A DNA stretch of 64,000 nucleotides from Paracoccaceae bacterium (lineage in GTDB: Bacteria > Pseudomonadota > Alphaproteobacteria > Rhodobacterales > Rhodobacteraceae). The stretch is from contig WLWX01000001.1 of the NCBI GenBank assembly GCA_012103375.1, positions 1 to 64,000 of the forward strand. Direction: 5' to 3'. The notes under the pieces were generated by a model that saw nothing but the letters and a program-made list of their open reading frames with translations, was not told the origin of the DNA and searched no databases. Made by a program: the position numbers and the translations under genes. Shown one piece after another: positions 53,912 to 63,724 of this stretch (its first letter is position 1; each line of letters starts with the position of its first letter).

Positions 53912-56641
53912 ATGGGCCCAACGCAGTGGTTGGACGGCCCCGCGTTGCAGACAGCGCTTGACGCGGCGTTGCAGGATGCCCGTGACGCAGCCGGGATGCG
54001 CGCCATCGCGGTCCGTTTGATTGGCGAGGCCAACAGCCAAGCGCGCGACAGGATTGCAAGCGTTCTGGCGGAGGAGCCGAAGACCGCGCGCGACGCCGTG
54101 CGCGCCTATTCCGACGTCATGGACGCGGTGGTGGCCGCCGTGTTCCACGTTGCCACACACCACCTGCACCCGCGCCCCAACCCGACCGAGGCTGAACGTA
54201 TCGCGATTGTGGCCGTGGGCGGGTACGGGCGCGCCGAAATGGCCCCGCATTCTGATGTTGACCTGCTGTTCCTGCTGCCCTGGAAGGCCACCGGCTGGAT
54301 CGAAAGCGTCATCGAATCCATGCTGTACATGTTCTGGGACATGCATCTGAAAGTCGGCCACGCCACACGTTCGATCGCTGAAAATGTCCGACAGGCCCGC
54401 GAAGACACCACCATTCGCACCGCCCTGCTGGAACACCGCCCACTGATCGGCAATCGCCAGCTGACAAAGACGCTGAAAGAGACACTGTGGTCCGACGTGT
54501 TCCGAAACACCGGGCCCGCCTTTATCGAATCAAAGCTTGAAGAACGCGCCGCGCGTCACACGCGTCAGGGCGGGCAACGCTATGTCGTCGAACCCAATGT
54601 GAAAGAGGGCAAAGGCGGGCTGCGCGATCTGCAGACGCTCTATTGGATTGCAAAATACCTCAACCGGGTCGAAACGGTCGAACAACTTGTCCCGCTTGGC
54701 ATGTTCTCACCCGAGGAATACGCCACCTTCGCCGCGGCCGAGGATTTCCTGTTGGCTGTGCGTTGCCAGCTGCATCTGATTACCGACCGCGCCATGGATC
54801 AACTGACCTTCGATTTGCAGGTCGAGGTCGCCGAACGGCTGGATTACAGCGATCACAGTGGGCGGCGCGCGGTCGAACATTTCATGCAGGAATATTTCCG
54901 GCACGCCACCCGCGTCGGCGAATTGACCCGCATCTTCCTGACCGCGCTGGAAGCCAAACATATCAAGAAAGAACCGATGCTTGTCGGTTTTTTTCGCCGT
55001 CGCAAGAAGACACGGCCCGAATACCGGATCGTCAACAACCGCCTTAGCATCAAGTCGCCCAAGGCATTTCTTGCCGACAAGCTGAATCTGCTCCGCATTT
55101 TTGAAGAGGGTCTGCGCACCGGCCTTCTGATTCACCCCGATGCAATGCGTCTGGTCGCGGCCAACCTTGACCTGATCGACGACGCCATGCGGGCCGATCC
55201 AGTGGCCACGCGGCTGTTCCTCGATATGCTGCTGAAGCACGGCAACCCCGAACGCGCCCTGCGCCGCATGAACGAACTTGGCGTGCTGGCAGCCTTCATC
55301 CCCGAATTCGCCCCCGTCGTCGCGATGATGCAGTTCAACATGTACCATAGCTATACGGTGGACGAGCATACGATCCAGTGCATCTCGACCCTGGCCCAGA
55401 TCGAGCGCGAAGAACTGGTCGAGGAATTACCCATCGCCAGTGGCATCCTGAAAGGCGGCGTAGACCGAAAGGTCCTGTACCTGGCGCTGTTCCTGCATGA
55501 CATCGGCAAGGGCCGGCCCGAGGATCACGCCGTTCTGGGGGCAGCGATCGCCCGCAAGGTCGCCCCGCGCTTCGGGCTGAAATCTGCCGATTGCGAAACC
55601 GTCGAATGGCTGGTGCGCACCCATTTGCTGATGTCGGACATGGCGCAGAAGCGCGACATCTCGGACCCGCGGACGGTTCGCGACTTTGCCAAGGCCGTGA
55701 AAACCGTCAAGCGGCTGGACCTGCTGACGGTGCAGACGGTCTGCGACATACGCGGCGTCGGCCCCGGCGTATGGAACAACTGGAAGGCCGAGCTGTTGCG
55801 CGGCCTCTACCGCGAAACGTCAACCGCGCTTGGCTCTGGCCTGGAAGCGGTGAACCGCGAAACCCGTGTGGCCGAGGCCAAGCGCAACCTGCGCGCCGCC
55901 CTGCCCGATTGGGACAAGAAGGCATTGAAGATCGAAACGTCGCGCCACTATGGCCCTTATTGGCAGGGCCTGCCAACGGCGGCGCATTGCGTCTTTGCAG
56001 ACTTCCTCAAGGACATCGGCGAAGACGAGATTCGCATCGACCTGTTGCCAGACAAAGACCGCGACGCAACCCGCGCCTGCTTTGCACTGGCCGACCATCC
56101 CGGGATTTTTTCGCGTCTGGCCGGGGCGCTGACGCTTGTGGGGGCAAATGTCGTCGATGCGCGCACCTATACGTCCAAGGACGGCTATGCGACGGCGACG
56201 TTCTGGGTTCAGGACGCAGAAGGCAGCCCCTATCAGGCGCGCCACCTGCGCCGGTTGCGCACCATGATCAAAAAAACCCTCAGCGGAGATGTTGTGGTCC
56301 GCGACGCCGTGCAGGACCGCGACAGGATCAAGAAGCGCGAGCGTGCGTTCAAGGTGCCGACCTCGATCAGCTTCGACAACGAAGGCTCGGAAATATATAC
56401 GATTATCGAGGTCGACACCCGGGATCGTCCCGGATTGTTGTATGATCTGACGCGAACCCTGGCGAATGCAAATATCCAGATTTCGAGTGCGGTGATTGCA
56501 ACCTATGGCGCACAGGCCGTGGATAGTTTTTATGTCAAGGACATGGTTGGGCTGAAACTCCATTCGGAAAATCGCCGCAAGGGGCTGGAAAAGAAGCTGC
56601 GCGAGGCGATCGCGTCCGGTGCAAAGCGGGCGCAGGGATGA
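53912..56641 (+). CDS. glnD: Bifunctional uridylyltransferase/uridylyl-removing enzyme
   Basis: About 909 residues from ATG 53912 (20 nt after the previous stop). Nucleotidyltransferase domain with GGYGRAEMAPHSDVDLLFL, HD hydrolase domain with LHDIGKGRPEDH, and two C-terminal ACT domains. Modifies PII proteins in response to glutamine and so controls nitrogen metabolism. Stop overlaps the murJ ATG (ATGA). Confidence 0.95.
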   Translation: MGPTQWLDGPALQTALDAALQDARDAAGMRAIAVRLIGEANSQARDRIASVLAEEPKTARDAVRAYSDVMDAVVAAVFHVATHHLHPRPNPTEAERIAIVAVGGYGRAEMAPHSDVDLLFLLPWKATGWIESVIESMLYMFWDMHLKVGHATRSIAENVRQAREDTTIRTALLEHRPLIGNRQLTKTLKETLWSDVFRNTGPAFIESKLEERAARHTRQGGQRYVVEPNVKEGKGGLRDLQTLYWIAKYLNRVETVEQLVPLGMFSPEEYATFAAAEDFLLAVRCQLHLITDRAMDQLTFDLQVEVAERLDYSDHSGRRAVEHFMQEYFRHATRVGELTRIFLTALEAKHIKKEPMLVGFFRRRKKTRPEYRIVNNRLSIKSPKAFLADKLNLLRIFEEGLRTGLLIHPDAMRLVAANLDLIDDAMRADPVATRLFLDMLLKHGNPERALRRMNELGVLAAFIPEFAPVVAMMQFNMYHSYTVDEHTIQCISTLAQIEREELVEELPIASGILKGGVDRKVLYLALFLHDIGKGRPEDHAVLGAAIARKVAPRFGLKSADCETVEWLVRTHLLMSDMAQKRDISDPRTVRDFAKAVKTVKRLDLLTVQTVCDIRGVGPGVWNNWKAELLRGLYRETSTALGSGLEAVNRETRVAEAKRNLRAALPDWDKKALKIETSRHYGPYWQGLPTAAHCVFADFLKDIGEDEIRIDLLPDKDRDATRACFALADHPGIFSRLAGALTLVGANVVDARTYTSKDGYATATFWVQDAEGSPYQARHLRRLRTMIKKTLSGDVVVRDAVQDRDRIKKRERAFKVPTSISFDNEGSEIYTIIEVDTRDRPGLLYDLTRTLANANIQISSAVIATYGAQAVDSFYVKDMVGLKLHSENRRKGLEKKLREAIASGAKRAQG

Positions 56642-58173
56642 AGCCCGTGCGCCTGATTTCCGGTTTTCTGACCGTTGGCGGCTGGACGCTTGCCTCGCGC
56701 GTGTTGGGGTTCGTTCGGGACATCCTGATCGCTGCGTTCCTTGGCGCCGGCCCGGTGGCCGAGGCGTTCCTGATCGCCTTTGGCCTGCCCAACATGTTCC
56801 GCCGCTTCTTTGCCGAAGGCGCCTTCAACATGGCCTTCGTGCCGATGTTCTCGAAAAAGCTCGAGGCCCGCGACGGCCCGCTGGACTTCGCCCGCGACGC
56901 TTTTACCGCCCTGGCCGGAATCCTGATCGTTTTCACGTTGGTCGCCCAGATATTCATGCCGTGGCTGGTTCTGGCCATGGCCGGGGGCTTCGCCGATGAC
57001 GGGCGGCTTGATCTTGCGACGCTGTTCGGGCGGATCGCCTTTCCCTACATCCTGTTCATCTCGCTCGCCGCCCTGTTGAGTGGGGTTCTGAATGCCACCG
57101 GCCGGTTTGCCGCCGCCGCCGCGGCACCGCTGTTGCTGAACATCCTGTTCATTGGCGCGCTCTGGCTGGCAGAACTTATGGGCTGGGATATCGGGCTGAC
57201 GCTGGCCTGGACGGTGCCCTTGGCCGGTGTTGCGCAACTGGCGCTGGTCTGGGTCGCTGCTGCGCAGGCCGGGTTCCGCCTGATCCCGACCCGCCCGCGT
57301 CTGACCCCCGACCTGAAGCGTCTCGCCATCATCGCCGCCCCCGCAGCCCTGGCCGGGGGCGTGGTTCAGGTCAACTTGCTGGTGGGGCGGCAGGTGGCCA
57401 GCTTCTTTGACGGCGCAATCGCCTGGCTCAGCTACGCAGATCGCCTGTACCAGCTTCCCCTTGGGGTGGTTGGCATTGCGATCGGGGTGGTCCTGCTGCC
57501 CGATCTATCGCGCCGCCTTCAGGCGAACGACACCGCAGGCGGGCAGCACGCCGCCAGCCGCGCGGCGGAAATGAGCCTTGCTCTGACCGTCCCCGCCGCT
57601 GTCGCCCTGATCGTGGTGCCTGGACCGCTGGTCAGCACCCTGTTTCAACGCGGCGCATTCTCCGCCGAAGACGCCGCCGCCACCGCCGCCGCCGTAGCGA
57701 TCTATGGACTGGGGCTGCCCGCTTTCGTTCTGCAAAAGGTGCTGCAACCGCTGTATTTCGCGCGCGAGGATACCCGCAGCCCGTTTCGGTTCGCGCTGGT
57801 GGCGATGGTCATAAACGCCGCCCTCGCCATCAGCCTGGCACCGGTCATTGGCTATCTTGCTGCCGCCGTCGGGGCCAGCCTGGCAGGTTGGGCGATGGTC
57901 TGGCTGCTGTGGCGGGGCGCGCGGTCCATGGGCGAGGCTGCCAAACCAGATGACCGTCTGCGCCGCCGCGCCGCCCGCATTTGTCTTGCGGCCGCGCTGA
58001 TGGGCGCCGTCCTCTGGGCGGCGATGTTTGCGCTGGCACCTATGTTCGCCGGACCGGCCCAGTGGCTGGCCCTGCTGTTACTGGTCAGTATCGGGATGGT
58101 CAGTTACTTCGTCGCCGGGCGGCTGCTGGGTGCCTTTGCGCTGTCAGATTTCAAGGGCGCGCTTAAACGCTGA
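56638..58173 (+). CDS. murJ: Lipid II flippase
   Basis: 511 residues, MurJ/MviN family with about 14 spans. Early motif RVLGFVRDILIAAFLGAGPVAEAF and FRRFFAEGAFNMAFVPMFSK are the family signature; the later VLLPDLSRRL and LFQRGAFSAEDA pieces fit. Flips lipid II for peptidoglycan synthesis. Coupled to glnD by ATGA. Confidence 0.95.
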   Translation: MKPVRLISGFLTVGGWTLASRVLGFVRDILIAAFLGAGPVAEAFLIAFGLPNMFRRFFAEGAFNMAFVPMFSKKLEARDGPLDFARDAFTALAGILIVFTLVAQIFMPWLVLAMAGGFADDGRLDLATLFGRIAFPYILFISLAALLSGVLNATGRFAAAAAAPLLLNILFIGALWLAELMGWDIGLTLAWTVPLAGVAQLALVWVAAAQAGFRLIPTRPRLTPDLKRLAIIAAPAALAGGVVQVNLLVGRQVASFFDGAIAWLSYADRLYQLPLGVVGIAIGVVLLPDLSRRLQANDTAGGQHAASRAAEMSLALTVPAAVALIVVPGPLVSTLFQRGAFSAEDAAATAAAVAIYGLGLPAFVLQKVLQPLYFAREDTRSPFRFALVAMVINAALAISLAPVIGYLAAAVGASLAGWAMVWLLWRGARSMGEAAKPDDRLRRRAARICLAAALMGAVLWAAMFALAPMFAGPAQWLALLLLVSIGMVSYFVAGRLLGAFALSDFKGALKR

Positions 58174-58236
58174 CACCCCCTCACCAAGGTACCGGAGCGC
58201 CCGAATAATCGAAGAACCCGCCGGATTGCGCGGGCG

Positions 58237-58824
58237 TCAATGCCTCAAAACATCCAGCAAGCGCTGCGCGGACTCTGCCGGGTTCAGCTTGTCGCGCCCG
58301 GGATATTCGCGTGTGAAGGGCGTATCCACAGTGCCCGGATGCAGCAAGGCCAGTACCGCCTTCGGGTGGGTACGCGCCACTTCGACCGCCGCCCCGTGGA
58401 TCAACTGGTTCAAAGCCGCCTTGGAGGCCCGATACCCATACCAACCGCCGGTCCGGTTATCGCCGATGGAACCAACCCGCGCCGACAAGGCGGTAAACAC
58501 GCTACACCGGTCACGCGGCATCAGACGCAGGCTATGCTTCAACACCAACATCGGACCAATCGCATTCACCGCGAACTGCCCCGCCAGACCCTCAGCCCCC
58601 ACTGCCTTCAGCGATTTTTCAGGCCCGGCGCCATCAACGCGCAGCGCGCCGGTCGCCACGAAGATCAGGTCGAACGGCGCATCCAGTGCACCCAAAATCG
58701 CAGCAACCGACGCCTCGTCCGTGACGTCCAACCCGTCAGCCGACCGCGACAGCCGCGTTACAGAATGGTCTGCTTGCAAACGCTCTGCAATCGCTGCGCC
58801 AATCCCGCCCGAAGCGCCGATCAC
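58237..58824 (-). CDS. Short-chain dehydrogenase/reductase (C-factor-like)
   Basis: 195 residues. GASGGIGAAIAERL is the NAD(P) motif and YGYRASKAALNQL the YxxxK catalytic pair; shorter than average SDR. The only usual start is GTG 58824, which removes part of the first beta-strand; the codons ATA-ACA-CAG-AAA-CGG-GCA-TTA lie in frame upstream with no ATG, so the start may be altered or unusual. Substrate unknown. Confidence 0.78.
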   Translation of the reverse strand: MIGASGGIGAAIAERLQADHSVTRLSRSADGLDVTDEASVAAILGALDAPFDLIFVATGALRVDGAGPEKSLKAVGAEGLAGQFAVNAIGPMLVLKHSLRLMPRDRCSVFTALSARVGSIGDNRTGGWYGYRASKAALNQLIHGAAVEVARTHPKAVLALLHPGTVDTPFTREYPGRDKLNPAESAQRLLDVLRH

Positions 58825-58941
58825 TAATGCCCGTTTCTGTGTTATAAGGGCGGACCTAACCCATTCCGGCCAGGGATCAAATCGGGGTGGACCGGGATCG
58901 TCGCGCGCGTATCATGATGCACCAACAAAGGATGCAGCTTG

Positions 58942-59739
58942 ATGCCAAAACCAACCGTCTTCCACATCCCGGTCTGCCCCTTCTGCCAGCGGCTTGAAAT
59001 CCTGCTGGACCTCAAAGGTCAGCGCGATGCGGTGGACTTCAAAGTGATCGACATCACCGTTCCGCGCCCCGACTGGCTGCTGGAAAAGACCGGCGGCACC
59101 ACTGCCCTGCCGATTTTTGAGGACGATCAATCCCGCGTCCTGAAGGAAAGCATGGTCATCCTGCGCTATCTGGACGAAAGCCTGCCTGGTCCGCCCGTCG
59201 CCCGCGCCGATCCCTATGAACGCGCCATTGAACGCCTGTTCATTACCCGCGAAGGCGCTTTCACCGGCGACGGTTATCGCATGGTTATGAACCAATCCCG
59301 CGAAGACCGCGCGGGATTTGCGGATAAGATGGACACCCACTGGCGCTGGTTCGATGACTTCCTGATGCAGCACAATCCGGACGGCACGTACCTGTTCGAC
59401 GATTTCGGCCTGGCCGAGGTTGTCTATACCCCACTGTTCATGCGCTTCTGGTTCCTGGACTATTACGAAAGCTACACAATCCCAGCCAACGCACCGCGCG
59501 CCGCGAAATGGCGCGACGCATGCCTCGCCCATCTGTCTGCCCAGCAAACCAGCCATGAGGAAATCGTCAAACTCTACTATGACTACGCCAAGGGTGCCGG
59601 GAACGGGGCGCTGCTGCCGGGGCGCAAGGTGTCGTCATTCACATTCGATCCCGACTGGCCCGCCCGTCCGATGCCACCGGCGGACAAATACGGTGTTGCC
59701 GCCACTGACGCCGAACTGGGTCTAGCCCCGGGCGGATAA
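58942..59739 (+). CDS. Glutathione S-transferase family protein
   Basis: About 265 residues from ATG 58942 with AAGGA. Thioredoxin-like N-terminus (FHIPVCPFCQRLEILLDLKG with CPFC), ETGG-like TTALPIFEDD, and a long C-terminal helical part. Cys-type GST (omega/zeta-like group) that may reduce dehydroascorbate-like or conjugate substrates. Followed by a degenerate repeat of the terminator family at 59757-59786. Confidence 0.82.
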   Translation: MPKPTVFHIPVCPFCQRLEILLDLKGQRDAVDFKVIDITVPRPDWLLEKTGGTTALPIFEDDQSRVLKESMVILRYLDESLPGPPVARADPYERAIERLFITREGAFTGDGYRMVMNQSREDRAGFADKMDTHWRWFDDFLMQHNPDGTYLFDDFGLAEVVYTPLFMRFWFLDYYESYTIPANAPRAAKWRDACLAHLSAQQTSHEEIVKLYYDYAKGAGNGALLPGRKVSSFTFDPDWPARPMPPADKYGVAATDAELGLAPGG

Positions 59740-59756
59740 GCCACCAGCCGCCTCTC

Positions 59757-59786
59757 TCTTCTCGTCGAAAATATCCTCGCCGAAAG
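59757..59786. repeat. Degenerate copy of the short terminator-like repeat
   Basis: TCTTCTCGTCGAAAATATCC and the following CTCGCCGAAAG match the 31-bp repeat (38732, 44113) at about three quarters of positions. The stem is not preserved well. It lies 17 nt after the GST gene. Confidence 0.35.
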
Positions 59787-59796
59787 CATGAAACTC

Positions 59797-59824
59797 TTTT
59801 CACGCCGCCTCAAATCCGTATAAG
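59797..59824 (+). promoter_or_regulatory. Candidate promoter of the leuA leader
   Basis: TATAAG (59819-59824) as -10, with a weak TTTTCA (59797-59802) 16 nt before it. The leader ATG at 59832 is 7 nt after the -10, so a transcript would begin at or next to the ATG, a leaderless start, which is common in this class. Confidence 0.45.
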
Positions 59825-59831
59825 TGCCCCC

Positions 59832-59954
59832 ATGAAGCACGTAGCACATATCCCGTCCGCCATGCGTTGGGCCTGCTTCTTCTCCTTAGCCGCCTCTGAG
59901 CGTGCCTTTCGGCGCAACCGCTCAGAGGGGTCCCCGCGCCGGATAAAACGCTAA
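59832..59954 (+). CDS. Candidate leuA leader peptide (40 codons)
   Basis: Open frame ATG 59832 to TAA 59952-59954: MKHVAHIPSAMRWACFFSLAAS then a basic tail ending RRIKR. Contains a single Leu codon, TTA (59886-59888), rare in this GC-rich sequence, which lies inside the stem described below. No ribosome binding site, consistent with a leaderless start; an in-frame ATG at 59862 is an alternative. Stop is 20 nt before leuA. Confidence 0.5.
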   Translation: MKHVAHIPSAMRWACFFSLAASERAFRRNRSEGSPRRIKR

Positions 59955-59957
59955 GGA
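59883..59957 (+). promoter_or_regulatory. Nested hairpins in the leuA leader
   Basis: Outer stem TCCTTAGC (59883-59890) with GCTAAGGA (59950-59957), inner stem CCTCTGAGCG (59893-59902) with CGCTCAGAGG (59919-59928); both perfect. The outer right arm holds AAGGA, just before leuA (ATG 59975, 17 nt away, long for a ribosome binding site). The Leu TTA codon is in the outer left arm, so ribosome movement through the leader would open these stems. Mechanism is inference. Confidence 0.6.
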
Positions 59958-59974
59958 AACAACGGATTAGACCA

Positions 59975-61561
59975 ATGACAAACCCAACGAACACGACGGA
60001 CAAGAACCGTGTGGTGATCTTTGACACCACCCTGCGCGATGGCGAACAAAGCCCCGGCGCGACCATGACCCACGACCAGAAGCTGGAGATTGCCGTACTG
60101 CTGGACGAGATGGGCGTCGATATCATCGAGGCAGGATTCCCCATCGCCAGCCCCGGCGATTTCGAGGCGGTCACGGAAATATCAAAACGTGCCAAATCCT
60201 CGGTCATATGCGGGCTGTCACGGGCACAGTTCAAAGAAATCGACCGCGCGTGGGAGGCTGTGAAACACGCCAAACGCCCGCGAATTCATACATTTATCGG
60301 CACTTCGCCACTGCACCGGGACATGCACAGCCTGACACAGGACGGCATGGCCGAACGGATCCACGCCACCGTCACACACGCCCGTAACCTGTGCGACAAC
60401 GTGCAGTGGTCGCCAATGGATGCCACCAGGACCGAGCATGATTATCTGCGCCGCGTGGTGGAAATCGCCATCAAGGCCGGGGCGACAACGATCAACATCC
60501 CCGATACCGTCGGCTACACCGCCCCGATCGAAAGCGCCGATCTGATCCGGATGCTGATCAACGATGTTCCGGGCGCGGATGAGGTGATTTTCGCCACCCA
60601 TTGCCACAATGATCTGGGCATGGCGACGGCGAACTCGCTGGCCGCTGTCGATGGCGGAGCGCGGCAAATTGAATGCACGATCAACGGCTTGGGCGAACGT
60701 GCAGGCAACACGGCGCTGGAAGAAGTTGTGATGGCGATGAAGGTTCGCAAGGACATCATGCCCTACACCACAGGAATTGACACGACCAAGATCATGGCGC
60801 TCAGCCGCAAGGTTGCCCAGGTTTCCGGCTTTGCGGTGCAGTTCAACAAGGCCATCGTCGGCAAGAATGCTTTTCTGCACGAAAGCGGCATCCATCAGGA
60901 CGGTGTGCTGAAAAACGCCGAAACGTTTGAGATCATGCGCCCCGAGGATATCGGGCTGAACACTTCGAACATCGTGATGGGCAAACACTCGGGCCGTGCT
61001 GCCCTGCGCGCCAAACTGAAAGAGCTGGGGTTCGATCTGGCCGACAATCAGCTGAACGATGTCTTTGTGCGGTTCAAGGATCTGGCTGATCGCAAAAAGG
61101 AAGTCTACGACGAGGATCTGGTCGCCCTGATGCGCGATCAGCCAGGCGATGAAACGTTGGAACGGATTCGCGTCAAATTCCTGCGGGTGATCTGCGGCAC
61201 CGAAGCGCCCCAATCAGCCGATCTGACGCTGGAGGTTGACGGCAAAGACCACCAGACAACGGCAACCGGCGACGGCCCCGTGGATGCAGTATTCAATGCG
61301 GTGAAAGCCCTGTTTCCGCATGACGCGCGGCTGCAACTCTATCAGGTGCATGCGGTGACCGAAGGCACTGACGCGCAGGCCACGGTAAGTGTTCGGATGG
61401 AGGAAGACGGGCGCATTGCCACTGGCCAATCCTCGGATACCGACACGGTCGTGGCCAGCGCCAAGGCCTATGTCAACGCGCTGAACCGGCTGCTGGTGCG
61501 CCGCACCAAGTCGGACCCGGATGCAGACGTGAAGACGGTCAGCTACAAGGATGCGGGCTAA
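59975..61561 (+). CDS. leuA: 2-isopropylmalate synthase
   Basis: 528 residues. HMGL-like catalytic TIM barrel (IFDTTLRDGEQSPGATM, HCHNDLGMATANSLAAVDGG, NGLGERAGNTALEEVVMAM) and C-terminal regulatory LeuA domain (~residue 400 on). First step of leucine synthesis, feedback inhibited by leucine. The 235-nt upstream gap has the leader and hairpins. Confidence 0.95.
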   Translation: MTNPTNTTDKNRVVIFDTTLRDGEQSPGATMTHDQKLEIAVLLDEMGVDIIEAGFPIASPGDFEAVTEISKRAKSSVICGLSRAQFKEIDRAWEAVKHAKRPRIHTFIGTSPLHRDMHSLTQDGMAERIHATVTHARNLCDNVQWSPMDATRTEHDYLRRVVEIAIKAGATTINIPDTVGYTAPIESADLIRMLINDVPGADEVIFATHCHNDLGMATANSLAAVDGGARQIECTINGLGERAGNTALEEVVMAMKVRKDIMPYTTGIDTTKIMALSRKVAQVSGFAVQFNKAIVGKNAFLHESGIHQDGVLKNAETFEIMRPEDIGLNTSNIVMGKHSGRAALRAKLKELGFDLADNQLNDVFVRFKDLADRKKEVYDEDLVALMRDQPGDETLERIRVKFLRVICGTEAPQSADLTLEVDGKDHQTTATGDGPVDAVFNAVKALFPHDARLQLYQVHAVTEGTDAQATVSVRMEEDGRIATGQSSDTDTVVASAKAYVNALNRLLVRRTKSDPDADVKTVSYKDAG

Positions 61562-61568
61562 GACCTTA

Positions 61569-61602
61569 CGGCAGGCGGCGGAGCTTTGCCCACCGCCTGC
61601 CG
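61569..61602 (+). terminator. Terminator hairpin after leuA
   Basis: CGGCAGGCGG (61569-61578) with CCGCCTGCCG (61593-61602), 14-nt loop, 8 nt after the leuA stop, followed by GAATTGTCCTTTTC, a weak T-rich tract. Ends the leuA transcript. Confidence 0.65.
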
Positions 61603-61682
61603 GAATTGTCCTTTTCGATCATCGACACGCCGCCTATAAGGTTTGCCTGCCCGGTGGTTGGGGAATCACCGAACATATCTGA

Positions 61683-62750
<1,068 letters not shown>

Positions 62751-62818
62751 CACTCCGCCGGGGCGCGGGCGCTGCTGTGCCTGTTGCCCTCTCCTGACGT
62801 CAGATCGGGGGTTGACCC

Positions 62819-63724
62819 GTGGCCCGAAGCCGAGCCCGCGCTGAAGATTTCGCCCGCCCTGTTCGGCGGGTTCTTGTCGTTGGGCTGATTATTTTCCTGG
62901 TTGGGCTGTTCGCGCTATGGCGTATCGACAACCCGCGCGCTGAACGGTTCCGCGCCATGGTGGTCGACCGCTTCGTGCCATCCTTTGACTGGGCCTTCGT
63001 TCCGGTCACTGCGGCGGCGGGCATGATCGAGGATTTTCAGTCCTACGCCCGCATCCATGAACAGAATCAGGAGTTGAAGCGAGAGCTTCAGCAAATGAAG
63101 GCCTGGAAAGAGGCCGCGCTGCAACTTGAACAGGAAAACGCCAAGCTGCTGGCGCTGAACGAGATGCAATTGGAACCGAAGCTGACCTATATCGGCGGCG
63201 TGGTGCTGGCTGACAGCGGCTCTCCGTTTCGCCAGTCGGTGCTGCTGAATGTCGGTGCGCGCGACGGGATCCGCGATGGCTGGGCGGCGACAGACGGGCT
63301 GGGCCTGGTGGGGCGAATTTCCGGGGTCGGGGCGAATTCGTCGCGGGTGCTGATGCTGACGGATTCATCCTCGCGTATGCCGATCACCATCCAGCCAAGC
63401 GGGCAGACCGCGATTCTGACGGGTCAGAACCTGCCGCGCCCGCTGATATCCTTCCTCCAGGAACCCGACCAGATCCGCCCCGGCGACCGCGTGGTCAGTT
63501 CCGGCGATGGGCAAGTGTTCCCGGCGGGCCTTCTGGTCGGTCAAGTGGCCCTTGGGCAGGACAGGCGATTGCGCGTGTCGCTGGCGGCTGATTATGAGCG
63601 CCTGGAATTCCTGCGGGTGCTGCGCAGCAAGCTGGCCAATACCATCGACGACCCCGGATCCATGGTCGCCCCGCTGCCCGAAGTTCAGGGCCCGCAATTG
63701 CCGCGGGAGGCTACGGATGGCTGA
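62819..63724 (+). CDS. mreC: Rod shape-determining protein MreC
   Basis: 301 residues from GTG 62819. Cytoplasmic basic tail, one membrane span (VLVVGLIIFLVGLFALW), coiled coil (~residues 75-115, EQNQELKRELQQMKAWKEAALQLEQE), then two beta-rich MreC domains (VLADSGSPFRQSVLLNVGARDG). Overlaps mreD by 8 nt. Confidence 0.94.
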   Translation: MARSRARAEDFARPVRRVLVVGLIIFLVGLFALWRIDNPRAERFRAMVVDRFVPSFDWAFVPVTAAAGMIEDFQSYARIHEQNQELKRELQQMKAWKEAALQLEQENAKLLALNEMQLEPKLTYIGGVVLADSGSPFRQSVLLNVGARDGIRDGWAATDGLGLVGRISGVGANSSRVLMLTDSSSRMPITIQPSGQTAILTGQNLPRPLISFLQEPDQIRPGDRVVSSGDGQVFPAGLLVGQVALGQDRRLRVSLAADYERLEFLRVLRSKLANTIDDPGSMVAPLPEVQGPQLPREATDG

